Notes: generated from the sequence alone by a model not told the origin. DNA of 9,658 nucleotides from UBA8337 sp049889915 (GCA_049889915.1 JBMHCM010000055.1:1-9658); one strand, 5' to 3'. Positions 1-6,411 are shown, counted from the stretch's first letter. Numbers and translations: made by a program.

Positions 1-17
1 GTCGAAAAGCGTGGAGC

Positions 18-524
18 TTAACGTTTCGAGAATTGGAAGCTGCGGCGCGCTTTCGCACGGCCGTATTTCTTACGCTCGACAACACGGCTGTCGCGCGTCA
101 GGAAACCGCCTTTTTTCAGCACACCGCGCAGGCCCGGCTCATAATAGGTGAGCGCTTTTGACAGACCATGGCGCACCGCACCGGCTTGCCCTGACAGGCC
201 GCCACCGCTAACGGTTGCAACAACATCAAACTGACCGTCACGCTCGGCGGCAACCAAAGGCTGACGCAGGATCATGCGCAGAACCGGACGGGCGAAGAAT
301 TTCTCTTCTTCTTTGCCATTGACAGTGATGACGCCTGTGCCCGGCTTAATCCAAACACGGGCAATGGCGTTTTTCCGCTTACCGGTGGCATAGGCACGGC
401 CTTGCGCGTCGATTTGCGGTTCGGTCGGCGTGCTGCTAACGGCAGCTTCAGTCGCGCCTTCTGCCGGTGTGCCGGCCAGAGCGGCGTCGAGATTTTCCAG
501 AGTGGTTTCGGTTGTCTCAGACAT
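18..524 (-). CDS. rpsI: 30S ribosomal protein S9 (uS9)
   Basis: Small-subunit protein S9, 168 residues. The conserved domain begins near residue 44 (YATGKRKNAIARVW) and includes the GGGLSGQAGAVRHGLSKAL block. The basic tail KKYGRAKARRSFQFSKR carries the terminal SKR that in known ribosomes reaches the P-site tRNA. The first 40 or so residues are an acidic, Ala/Thr/Glu-rich extension that is absent from the roughly 130-residue enterobacterial protein; such extensions are common in alphaproteobacteria. The ATG start lies one base after the rplM stop, so the two are translationally linked; the purine-rich GTGAGGGC in the end of rplM can serve as its ribosome binding site. The stop is complete and only 17 bases remain downstream, so the terminator lies outside the window. 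Confidence 0.98.
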   Translation of the reverse strand: MSETTETTLENLDAALAGTPAEGATEAAVSSTPTEPQIDAQGRAYATGKRKNAIARVWIKPGTGVITVNGKEEEKFFARPVLRMILRQPLVAAERDGQFDVVATVSGGGLSGQAGAVRHGLSKALTYYEPGLRGVLKKGGFLTRDSRVVERKKYGRAKARRSFQFSKR

Positions 525-525
525 G

Positions 526-987
526 TTATGCCCTCACATTCTTGGCGTTCATCGCCGCTACATCGAGTTTCTCAGGCGATTGCGCTTCGTGCGGATGCTC
601 GGCACCGGCGTAAATCTTCAAATTGCCCAGTTGCTGACGGGCCAGCGGGCCACGCGGCAGCATGCGCTTAACGGCCATCTCAACCACGCGCTCCGGAAAC
701 TTGCCTTCCAGTACTTTTTCCGGTGTGGTTTCTTTGATGCCGCCCGGATGACCGGTGTGGCGATAATATTTCTTGTCAGACAGCTTTTTGCCGGTGAACT
801 TCACCTTGTCCGCATTGATGACAACGACATTGTCGCCGCAATCCATATGCGGTGTGAAAGTCGGCAAATGCTTGCCGCGCAGGCGCGTGGCAATGATTGC
901 GGCCAAGCGACCGACAACCATGTTTTCGGCGTCAATGAGAATCCATTTTTTCTCAATGTCGGCCGGTTTTGCAGAATAAGTCTTCAT
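526..987 (-). CDS. rplM: 50S ribosomal protein L13 (uL13)
   Basis: Large-subunit protein L13, 153 residues, close to the usual 140 to 155. It binds 23S rRNA early in assembly. The N-terminal fold (W-x-LIDAENMVVGRLA), the HMDCGDNVVVINA strand and the family signature around residues 92 to 130 (KVLEGKFPERVVEMAVKRML, then PRGPLARQQLGNLKIYAG) are all present. The C-terminal 20 residues are a less conserved extension. It is the first gene of the rplM-rpsI pair. Its start is an ATG preceded by GGGAAACGTT, a modest Shine-Dalgarno, and a GC-rich hairpin sits just upstream in the leader. In gammaproteobacteria L13 represses its own operon through the leader; whether that happens here is an inference. 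Confidence 0.98.
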   Translation of the reverse strand: MKTYSAKPADIEKKWILIDAENMVVGRLAAIIATRLRGKHLPTFTPHMDCGDNVVVINADKVKFTGKKLSDKKYYRHTGHPGGIKETTPEKVLEGKFPERVVEMAVKRMLPRGPLARQQLGNLKIYAGAEHPHEAQSPEKLDVAAMNAKNVRA

Positions 988-1002
988 AACGTTTCCCGTT
1001 TC

Positions 1003-1019
1003 ACGGCCCCCATGGCCGT
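1003..1019 (-). promoter_or_regulatory. Hairpin in the rplM leader
   Basis: A perfect 6-bp inverted repeat (ACGGCC at 1003-1008, GGCCGT at 1014-1019) with a 5-base loop lies 16 to 32 bases before the rplM ATG. It has no T-tract on either strand, so it is not an intrinsic terminator. In the rplM transcript it would sit just upstream of the ribosome binding site, where a translational operator could lie. The rest of the 145-base gap between rplM and the heme A synthase gene is AT-rich at 1085-1132, which probably holds the rplM promoter, but I cannot place a good -35/-10 pair. Confidence 0.35.
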
Positions 1020-1132
1020 TGATTAAACCTGCGTTGTTTTACGCCGCCTGCCCGCCATGCGCAAGCGCTTATTGCCTCTCTTTATCGAGCAAAAACAATA
1101 CTTTATAAATTTGGTATTTATTTACCGTATGG

Positions 1133-2173
1133 TTAAGCGTTGGGATAGCGCAGAAAATGCAAATGCATCACGGCAACACCCAGCAGCAGCACGGCGCCGA
1201 TTTGATGCGCCGCCGCCAAACCGATGGGCACCACCCACATCAAAGCGGTAATACCCAAGACGATTTGCAGGCTCAGCGCGCCACCCAGCCAATAGGCTGA
1301 TTGCTGCACGCGGCCATCCGCCCCTTTATGCATGCGATAGACGTGCCAGAACACCAATATCGCCAAAGCGTAGGCAGCCATGCGGTGGTCAAACTGCACG
1401 GTCAGATGGTTCTCGAAGAAGTTACGCCAAGCCGGTTCCTGCATCAGCAGGCCGGCGGGGATGAGATCACCATCCATAAACGGCCAGTCCGTATAGGTCG
1501 TCCCGGCATCAATACCGGCGACCAGCGCGCCCAGCAGCGATTGCCCCAGGACAGCGGCAACAATGATAAAGCTGACGGTAATCTGCGCGTTACGCGGCAT
1601 GGCCGGTCGCGGGCCGCGCCAATAGCCCAAAGCCAGCCACATGCTGCAGGCGAAGATAATCAGCGCCAGCCCCAAATGCATGGCAAGGCGATATTGGCTG
1701 ACATCAACCCGCTCAGTCAGGCCACTGGCCACCATATACCAGCCCATAAAGCCCTGCAGACCGCCCAGCGCGAACAGACCCAGCAAAGCGGGCAGTCGGT
1801 CGCGGCTGATTTTCTTTTGCAGCAGAAAAACAACAAACGGCACAAAGAAGACCAGACCGACAACGCGGCCTAGAAAGCGATGCCCCCACTCCCACCAATA
1901 AATGAATTGGAACTCGGCCATGCTCATACCGGCATTAACCAATTGGTATTCCGGAATTTGCTTATACTTATCAAACTCGGCCAGCCAGTCGGCTTGCGTG
2001 AGCGGCGGAATGGCACCGCGTATCGGCGCCCATTCGGTAATCGACAGGCCGCTATCGGTCAGCCGTGTCAGGCCGCCGACCAGCACCATCAGAACAACAA
2101 AACCGGCAACGGTGAAAAGCCAAGCGGCAATCTGCCGGTCAGCTCGCGTCGGGAGGGAGTGCGCTGTATCCAT
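1133..2173 (-). CDS. ctaA: Heme A synthase, COX15/CtaA family
   Basis: Integral membrane enzyme that oxidises the C8 methyl of heme O to a formyl group, giving heme A for aa3-type cytochrome oxidase. With the ATG at 2173 it is 346 residues and has about eight hydrophobic helices. The family landmarks are visible: GGLTRLTDSGLSITEW (33-48), EWGHRFLGR (95-103), the MHLGLAL helix, QFDHRMAAYAL (260-270) and AAHQIGAVLLLG (321-332). The four conserved haem-ligand candidates are His98, His166, His263 and His323, one per helix in the second and third helices of each half. The ATG at 2173 is preferred over an upstream in-frame TTG at 2188 because AAGGCGG lies just before the ATG. It is divergent from the DUF2842 gene. 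No haem O synthase or oxidase subunits are adjacent. Confidence 0.95.
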   Translation of the reverse strand: MDTAHSLPTRADRQIAAWLFTVAGFVVLMVLVGGLTRLTDSGLSITEWAPIRGAIPPLTQADWLAEFDKYKQIPEYQLVNAGMSMAEFQFIYWWEWGHRFLGRVVGLVFFVPFVVFLLQKKISRDRLPALLGLFALGGLQGFMGWYMVASGLTERVDVSQYRLAMHLGLALIIFACSMWLALGYWRGPRPAMPRNAQITVSFIIVAAVLGQSLLGALVAGIDAGTTYTDWPFMDGDLIPAGLLMQEPAWRNFFENHLTVQFDHRMAAYALAILVFWHVYRMHKGADGRVQQSAYWLGGALSLQIVLGITALMWVVPIGLAAAHQIGAVLLLGVAVMHLHFLRYPNA

Positions 2174-2258
2174 ATCCGCCTTATACAAAATTCGTCGCCA
2201 AATGGCTTGCGACCAAACATCGCTAGAGCTTGGCTGCCAACTGTGTTACGTCACCCCC

Positions 2259-2513
2259 ATGAGTGACGAGAGCCCCACAAAACCGTTCCGTAAACCTTGG
2301 CTGCCCATGCGGCTGCGCAAACTTATCGGCCTGGTGCTGATGCTGGTGCTGATCGTGTTCTATGCGCTGATTGTCATGACGGTTGCCGTGACCACCAGCG
2401 TGCCGGAGAACGGCATTGTTGAGTTTTTCTATTATTTGGTCACCGGCATTGCTTGGGTGGTGCCGGCCGCCGCCATCATTTATTGGATGCAGCGACCTGA
2501 CGAACCGCAATAA
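2259..2513 (+). CDS. DUF2842 family small membrane protein
   Basis: An 84-residue protein that fits the alphaproteobacterial DUF2842 family. A basic N-terminus (KPWLPMRLRKLIG) leads into a first membrane helix (about 22-45), then a short loop (TTSVPENG), a second helix (about 55-76) and the family ending WVVPAAAIIYWMQRP. The function of the family is not known. I chose the ATG at 2259 because homologous sequence begins shortly after it; the same frame is open far upstream but only antisense to the heme A synthase gene. No strong Shine-Dalgarno is visible: the bases before the start are C-rich. It is divergent from ctaA across about 85 bases and ends 11 bases before a clear terminator. Confidence 0.85.
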   Translation: MSDESPTKPFRKPWLPMRLRKLIGLVLMLVLIVFYALIVMTVAVTTSVPENGIVEFFYYLVTGIAWVVPAAAIIYWMQRPDEPQ

Positions 2514-2524
2514 GCCGACGAAAT

Positions 2525-2557
2525 AAAAGCCGCATCATTGAGCGGCTTTTTTCTTTT
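2525..2557. terminator. Bidirectional rho-independent terminator
   Basis: A 9-bp perfect stem AAAAGCCGC (2525-2533) and GCGGCTTTT (2542-2550) with an 8-base loop, followed by TTCTTTT on the plus strand. On the minus strand the stem is followed by TTTTATTT. It can therefore end both the plus-strand DUF2842 transcript and the minus-strand tRNA-Pro/small-ORF transcript. Confidence 0.9.
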
Positions 2558-2572
2558 GCGGTACTGCTTGGC

Positions 2573-2653
2573 TTAGTCGGGACGACCGAACTGGATAATG
2601 TTCAGCACAAAGATAGCGGCAACAAAAATAACGATTGGCAGAATAGCAGTCAT
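2573..2653 (-). CDS. 26-residue single-helix membrane peptide
   Basis: A complete small ORF, ATG to TAA, of 26 codons. The product begins MTAILPIVIFVAAIFVLN and ends IIQFGRPD, so almost the whole chain is one hydrophobic helix followed by a short polar tail. GGAGAG lies 5 bases before the ATG, a strong Shine-Dalgarno. The gene sits between the 3' end of tRNA-Pro (18 bases away) and the terminator at 2525-2557, so it is most likely transcribed with the tRNA and released by processing. Short one-helix peptides with a similar polar ending occur in alphaproteobacteria as unnamed proteins, but I cannot confirm a match and I assign no function. A longer frame covering this region and the tRNA is a shadow. 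Confidence 0.65.
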   Translation of the reverse strand: MTAILPIVIFVAAIFVLNIIQFGRPD

Positions 2654-2671
2654 AAGTCTCTCCGATTTCAA

Positions 2672-2748
2672 TGGTCGGAGCGGCGGGATTCGAACCCACG
2701 ACCCCTTGTCCCCCAGACAAGTGCGCTACCGGGCTGCGCTACGCTCCG
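2672..2748 (-). tRNA. tRNA-Pro(GGG)
   Basis: A full cloverleaf. The acceptor stem is CGGAGCG (from 2748) with CGCTCCG, discriminator A and an encoded CCA (2672-2674). The D arm contains AGC-CCGGTA-GCG. The anticodon stem CTTGT/ACAAG encloses the loop CTGGGGG, which puts GGG at positions 34-36, hence proline. The T arm is CGTGGGTTCGAATCCCGC with a standard GTTCGAATC loop. The 5' 13 bases and the upstream region are repeated 131 bp away (see repeats). Confidence 0.97.
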
Positions 2749-2794
2749 ACTGATTGATACCTATGCAATTTCAAATCAAAAGGCAAGTAGGATG
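2736..2794. repeat. 59-bp direct repeat, copy 1 (tRNA-Pro 5' end and promoter)
   Basis: It matches 2867-2925 at 58 of 59 positions; the single difference is C at 2742 against G at 2873. It holds the first 13 bases of tRNA-Pro and the 46 bases upstream. Similarity stops sharply at both ends. Confidence 0.97.
2751..2786 (-). promoter_or_regulatory. Candidate tRNA-Pro promoter
   Basis: Reading the minus strand, TTGCCT (2781-2786) and TAGGTA (2758-2763) are separated by 17 bases, placing a start site near 2751, only a few bases before the mature tRNA 5' end. The -35 keeps TTG; the -10 keeps only TA, so the match is weak and rests mainly on spacing and position. An identical copy of both boxes lies at 2912-2917 and 2889-2894 in the second repeat. 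Confidence 0.35.
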
Positions 2795-2800
2795 CAATTG

Positions 2801-2875
2801 GCTGGCTGTTAAGTTCGCCAGCGCAAGGCGCACTAAGGTTCGCTTTGCTCACCAAGTGCTTTTAGCGCGCTAGGC
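2801..2875 (-). other. Strongly folding segment between the repeats
   Basis: As minus-strand RNA this forms a two-tier hairpin. The outer stem pairs GCC-U-AGCGC (2875-2867) with GCGCUGGC (2824-2817), eight pairs with one bulge. The inner stem pairs GCACU (2859-2855) with AGUGC (2834-2830), continues through GGU/ACC, tandem G-A/G-A mismatches and GC/GC, and closes on an AAA loop. The 3' half of the outer stem can alternatively pair with GCCAGC at 2806-2801. There is no U-tract, so it is not a standard terminator. It contains no recognisable tRNA body. The rest of 2749-2934 is the repeats only; I see no gene there. Confidence 0.5.
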
Positions 2876-2925
2876 TCCGACTGATTGATACCTATGCAAT
2901 TTCAAATCAAAAGGCAAGTAGGATG
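2867..2925. repeat. 59-bp direct repeat, copy 2 (orphan tRNA 5' end and promoter)
   Basis: Near-identical copy of 2736-2794, 131 bp upstream of it in the direction of tRNA transcription. It carries the 13-base tRNA start (with one change) but no tRNA body follows. It ends 9 bases from the merR-like stop codon. Confidence 0.97.
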
Positions 2926-2934
2926 GCGGGTATC

Positions 2935-3324
2935 CTAACTATCATCGGATAGCAAAATTTGCGCCTGCATAATGTTTTGCTTGGCTGCTTCCAGACGGCT
3001 GCGCTGGTTAAGCGACAGGGCAGCTTGCGTCGCGGCCCCGGGTTTAGGGGCCTCCACGCGCGCCCGCACGGCGCCCACCCCTTCATCTTTGATTAATTTC
3101 TGCACACCCTTAATGGTCATGCCTTGGTCATGCAGCAGACTTTGAATGGCACCAATCAACGCCACATCTTGGGGGCGATAATAGCGCCGCCCATTGGCCC
3201 GTTTCATCGGTTGAATTTGCTCGAACTTGCCTTCCCAAAAACGCAAGACATGCGGTTTCACGTCAAGCGCTTTGGCGACTTCACTGATGGTTCGAAAAGC
3301 GGTTTCGTCTTTCCCGTCACTCAT
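2935..3324 (-). CDS. MerR-family transcriptional regulator
   Basis: A 129-residue protein with an N-terminal MerR-type winged helix-turn-helix: FRTISEVAKALDVKPHVLRFWE (10-31) is the recognition region, and GRRYYRPQDVALIGAIQSLL (45-64) is the wing and following helix, with GMTIKGVQKLI after it. There are no cysteines, so a metal- or thiol-sensing role like MerR or SoxR is unlikely. The C-terminal 45 residues are a short Ala/Gln-rich stretch that could form the dimer coiled coil; there is no ligand-binding domain. It follows ihfA by 8 bases, an arrangement common in alphaproteobacteria. The target genes are not evident. The ATG start is preceded only by a weak GGCTAGGCG element that overlaps the ihfA stop. 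Confidence 0.9.
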   Translation of the reverse strand: MSDGKDETAFRTISEVAKALDVKPHVLRFWEGKFEQIQPMKRANGRRYYRPQDVALIGAIQSLLHDQGMTIKGVQKLIKDEGVGAVRARVEAPKPGAATQAALSLNQRSRLEAAKQNIMQAQILLSDDS

Positions 3325-3332
3325 GACGGCGC

Positions 3333-3638
3333 CTAGCCGAGGCCGGCCATTTTATTGATTTTGTCTTTCAGCACATGGCTGGCGCGAAAGCTCAAAACAC
3401 GACGCGGGGTAATCGGCACTTCTTCGCCGGTTTTCGGGTTGCGCCCGATGCGACCGTTTTTGTCACGAATAAGAAAAGAACCGAAGGAGGATAATTTGAC
3501 ATCTTCACCGCGCACCAATGCGTCAGATACTTCATCCAACACCGCCTCGACGATTTGCGCCGACTCGGTCCGCGACAGGCCTACGGTTTTGTAAACCACT
3601 TCGCTCAGGTCAGCGCGGGTGACGGTTTTTCCAGCCAT
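3333..3638 (-). CDS. ihfA: Integration host factor subunit alpha
   Basis: A 101-residue HU/IHF-fold protein, the normal IHF-alpha length; with IHF-beta it forms the heterodimer that binds and sharply bends DNA. The N-terminal helices (TRADLSEVVYKTVGLSRTES) are followed by the GEDVKLSSFGSF strand and the DNA-clamping arm RIGRNPKTGEEVPITPRRVLSFR (63-85), in which Pro68 corresponds to the intercalating proline. The residue pattern fits alpha rather than HU. GAGGAG lies 8 bases before the ATG, an excellent Shine-Dalgarno. The 75-base gap to fabH is larger than elsewhere in the cluster and is AT-rich in part (TTGCAC, 18 bases, TTAATT), so an internal promoter is possible but weak. Confidence 0.95.
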   Translation of the reverse strand: MAGKTVTRADLSEVVYKTVGLSRTESAQIVEAVLDEVSDALVRGEDVKLSSFGSFLIRDKNGRIGRNPKTGEEVPITPRRVLSFRASHVLKDKINKMAGLG

Positions 3639-3713
3639 GAATATCTCCTCAGAGGCAAATTAAGCACAGCCTATTTTGCCCGTGCAAGCGAAAATATTAG
3701 GCAAATGAGCGCT

Positions 3714-4688
3714 TTACGCCCACCGCACCAAATTGGCGCCCCATGTCAGACCACCGCCCATCGCCTCCAGCATCACCAAATCACCGCGGGAGACATGCCC
3801 GGCTTTGACATGGCCATGCAAGGCCAAAGGAATGGAGGCGGCAGAGGTATTGGCATGGTGCTGAATGCTGACGACGGTTTTTTCATGCGGCAGGCCGATA
3901 CGCTTGGCGACGCCCTCAATAATCCGCTTATTGGCCTGATGCGGCACAAACCAATCAATATCGGCCACCGTCAGATTATGCTGCGCCAACAGCGTCTCAA
4001 TGGCCTCAGCAATATTGCCGACCGCGTGGCGATAAACCTCGTTGCCCTGCATTTGCAAATGGCCGACCGTGCCGGTGCTGGACGGGCCACCATCAACATA
4101 AAGCAGGTCAGACAGCGTGCCATTGGAGCGGATGTAAGAGCCGATAATGTGCGGCGCATCGTCTGCCGCATCATCGATGGCTTCAATAATCGCTGCCCCT
4201 GCCCCGTCACCAAACAAAACGGCGGTGCTGCGATCTTCATGGTCGATGATCGAGGTCATGCGATCGGCACCAATCAACAAGACCCGATTGGCCTGCCCGC
4301 AGCCCACCATAGCCGCGGCAACACTCAAGCCATAAACAAAGCCGGAGCAGACGGCCTGCACATCAAAGGCTGCACCATGCGAGATGCCCAGTTTGTTTTG
4401 TACCAAGGCGGCCGTCGCCGGAAAGGTTTTATCCGGTGTGGTGGTGGCGACAATAATTAAGTCGATATCGTCCGGTGTCAGCCCGCCATTGGCCAGCGCA
4501 TCACGCGCCGCTTCAACCGCTAGGTCAGAAGTTGTCTGTCCGTCAGCCGCATAGTGGCGCGCCGCAATGCCGGTGCGGGTTTTTATCCATTCATCACTGG
4601 TATCCAGCCTGTCGCTGAGCTCTTCATTACTGACAATGCGCTGCGGCAGGTAAGAACCGGTGCTTGTTATTTTTGCTTTGCGGGACAT
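3714..4688 (-). CDS. fabH: 3-oxoacyl-ACP synthase III (KAS III)
   Basis: Condenses acetyl-CoA with malonyl-ACP to start type II fatty-acid synthesis. The 324-residue length is normal for the family. The thiolase-fold catalytic triad is intact: Cys114 in AVCSGFVYG, His250 in VPHQANKRI and Asn280 in HHANTSAASIP. TRTGI (38-42), FGDGAGAAII (159-168) and the ending GGGLTWGANLVRW are also typical. The ATG has AAGGGGGC just upstream and begins 23 bases after the plsX stop, fitting the widespread plsX-fabH pairing in which acyl-phosphate and fatty-acid initiation enzymes are made together. Nothing in the sequence suggests a divergent KAS III such as a secondary-metabolite enzyme. Confidence 0.97.
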   Translation of the reverse strand: MSRKAKITSTGSYLPQRIVSNEELSDRLDTSDEWIKTRTGIAARHYAADGQTTSDLAVEAARDALANGGLTPDDIDLIIVATTTPDKTFPATAALVQNKLGISHGAAFDVQAVCSGFVYGLSVAAAMVGCGQANRVLLIGADRMTSIIDHEDRSTAVLFGDGAGAAIIEAIDDAADDAPHIIGSYIRSNGTLSDLLYVDGGPSSTGTVGHLQMQGNEVYRHAVGNIAEAIETLLAQHNLTVADIDWFVPHQANKRIIEGVAKRIGLPHEKTVVSIQHHANTSAASIPLALHGHVKAGHVSRGDLVMLEAMGGGLTWGANLVRWA

Positions 4689-4711
4689 AAGCCCCCCTTT
4701 TGGTCAGATGT

Positions 4712-5755
4712 TCAGTCCAAAGATTGTGCCCAAGCATCATCCAATAAAACTTGCATTTTTTCAATGTCAGATGAGATGGCGCCGAGAATATCAGCATCGG
4801 CCGCCTCAGCGGCCACTTCGACGGCCGTAGAGAAACCGTCAATATCGGCCCCGCCATGGCTTTTCACCACAACACCATTGAGGCCAAGAAACATGCCGCC
4901 ATTGGCCGCGTTTGGGTCCATGCGGGCGCGCAGTGCTTTGAAGGCACTCATGGCAAACAGATAGCCGATTTTCGACAATAAGGTGCTGCTCATGGCTTGG
5001 CGCAGATACTCGCCCAATTGCCGGGCCGTGCCTTCGGCCGTCTTCAGTGCCACATTGCCGGTAAAGCCATCGGTAACAACCACATCAACATCGCCACGGC
5101 CAATGCCGTCACCTTCAACAAACCCTTTGAAATTGAGGTCAGAGCGGCTCAACAAATCGGCCGCTTCTTTGACCTCATCCGTGCCCTTCATTTCTTCGAC
5201 GCCGATATTCAGCATGCCGATTTCAGGCTTTGACAGACCAAACACGGTGCGCGCATAGGCGGCCCCCATGACGGCGAATTGAGCGTATTGTGATGCCGTG
5301 CCGCCAATATTGGCGCCGACATCCAGCACCACGCTTTCGCCTTTGACGGTCGGCCAAATGGCGGCAATGGCCGGACGCTCAATGCCCGGCAAGGTGCGCA
5401 AAATGATTTTGGCCATGGCCATCAGCGCGCCGGTATTACCGGCCGACACACAAGCCTGCGCTTCGCCCTGCTTGACGGCATCAATGGCGCGCCACATGCC
5501 GGAGACTTTGCGCCCCTGACGCAGCGCAACAGACGGCTTGGCATCCATCGGCACGGCCATATCGCAATGAATGACTTCAGCATGCGCCTTCACATCAGGA
5601 AAACGCGCGAGCTGCGCCTCAATGCGGGCGCTGTCACCGAATAAAAGAAAAGAAACATTGGGGCGTTGCAAACGCACCGGCGCCAAAGCCGGAATGGTCA
5701 CTTCCGGTCCATAGTCGCCGCCCATAGCGTCAACAGCTATTTTGATTTTGCTCAA
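4712..5755 (-). CDS. plsX: Phosphate acyltransferase PlsX
   Basis: Peripheral membrane enzyme that converts acyl-ACP to acyl-phosphate, the substrate for PlsY in phosphatidic acid synthesis. It has 347 residues, the usual size. Motifs in order: IAVDAMGGDYGPE at the N-terminus, ACVSAGNTGALMAMA, VLDVGANIGGTASQYAQFA, VTDGFTGNVALKTAEG and NGGMFLGLNGVVVKSHG. The start is a TTG at 5755: it is preceded by GAGGG four bases upstream, and the next in-frame ATG lies inside the conserved DAMGGD motif, so a later start would remove essential sequence. It precedes fabH and follows DUF177 by 65 bases. Confidence 0.97.
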   Translation of the reverse strand: MSKIKIAVDAMGGDYGPEVTIPALAPVRLQRPNVSFLLFGDSARIEAQLARFPDVKAHAEVIHCDMAVPMDAKPSVALRQGRKVSGMWRAIDAVKQGEAQACVSAGNTGALMAMAKIILRTLPGIERPAIAAIWPTVKGESVVLDVGANIGGTASQYAQFAVMGAAYARTVFGLSKPEIGMLNIGVEEMKGTDEVKEAADLLSRSDLNFKGFVEGDGIGRGDVDVVVTDGFTGNVALKTAEGTARQLGEYLRQAMSSTLLSKIGYLFAMSAFKALRARMDPNAANGGMFLGLNGVVVKSHGGADIDGFSTAVEVAAEAADADILGAISSDIEKMQVLLDDAWAQSLD

Positions 5756-5820
5756 ATCACCCTCTTTATGCGACGCGCGTCAACGCAACTCGGCGTTTAT
5801 GCGTCAGTTCGACCGCTTTA

Positions 5821-6405
5821 TCAAGCGTCGTCGGCTTCCGGTTTCAAGGCTGCCAAAGCGGCAAATGGCGAGGCCGCCTTATCTTCCGCCGCCAATTCAT
5901 CTTCTGATTGGCCATATCCGGCGAAACTGGCATCGGGTTTGCGCGGATAAGCCGGCACTTCCATGGCGAAAAGCTGTGTCACCGCTTCGCCAATATCGGC
6001 TTGGCCGCTGACAATCGGCTCCGGCACATCGGCGTCAAATTCATCTTCCGGTTCTTCCGCCGTCTCAATCATTTCCAATGGTTGAAACGACACGCTAAAG
6101 GCCTCATTAATCTCGGTCCACATCGGCTCTAAAGTGACGCCGCAAATTTGTTGCACACGGCCTTCAACCTTACCCGTCGCCTGCAAGCAGCCACCGGCCA
6201 TCGGCATCAGCACCGCGTCATAGCGCAAGCCTTCAACAGCCTCGACGGAAAACCGCTCAGCCAAGGCGGCAAGCGTTGGCGCGTCAGCTTTATGGGTAAC
6301 GGTCTTGCCGGTCGGCGGCACTTCATCGTGCAAAACAACGAGGCTCATTTCCGCCTCGCCAAACGGGATATCAAATCGCTCAGATGCGCCTTGCTCGTCC
6401 ATCAT
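5821..6405 (-). CDS. DUF177 / YceD family protein
   Basis: A 194-residue DUF177 protein. The diagnostic region is residues 70-105, GGCLQATGKVEGRVQQICGVTLEP, with Cys73 and Cys88, then an acidic stretch near 113-130 (ETAEEPEDEFDADVPEP) and the closing PFAALAALK element. YceD proteins are linked to large-subunit rRNA and ribosome assembly, and in many bacteria the gene sits beside rpmF (L32). Here rpmF is absent and plsX follows directly. The first two codons are both ATG; AGGAG (6409-6413) is better spaced for the second (6402), which would give 193 residues. This Shine-Dalgarno overlaps the stop of the gene before it, suggesting coupling. Confidence 0.9.
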   Translation of the reverse strand: MMDEQGASERFDIPFGEAEMSLVVLHDEVPPTGKTVTHKADAPTLAALAERFSVEAVEGLRYDAVLMPMAGGCLQATGKVEGRVQQICGVTLEPMWTEINEAFSVSFQPLEMIETAEEPEDEFDADVPEPIVSGQADIGEAVTQLFAMEVPAYPRKPDASFAGYGQSEDELAAEDKAASPFAALAALKPEADDA

Positions 6406-6411
6406 CCGCTC

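Noticed and set aside
430..1026. Plus-strand open frame of 198 codons opposite rplM and the rpsI start
   Set aside because: Antisense to two ribosomal protein genes, with low-complexity His/Arg-rich composition and no start signals.
1301..1873. Plus-strand open frame of 190 codons opposite the heme A synthase gene
   Set aside because: Shadow of a conserved membrane enzyme: the product is rich in His, Gln and Arg, as expected when hydrophobic codons are read in reverse.
2535..2720. Minus-strand open frame running through tRNA-Pro
   Set aside because: Its start GVVGSNPAAPT is the familiar conceptual translation of a tRNA 3' half. The real small ORF here is in another frame (2573-2653).
2795..2879. 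A degenerate second tRNA-Pro body between the repeats
   Set aside because: Beyond the 13 duplicated bases only a short AGCACTTG resembles the tRNA. There is no anticodon arm or T loop, so I do not call it a tRNA pseudogene.
2736..2925. CRISPR array or integrase attachment sites
   Set aside because: There are only two repeat copies, one of them part of a functional tRNA, with no cas genes. No integrase or mobile gene is present, and the repeat covers the 5' rather than 3' end of the tRNA.
3555..4460. Long plus-strand open frame of 301 codons opposite fabH and ihfA
   Set aside because: It is antisense to fabH with its intact catalytic triad, spans the fabH-ihfA gap, has no ribosome binding site and its product has no recognisable domain. 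It is a by-product of codon bias.
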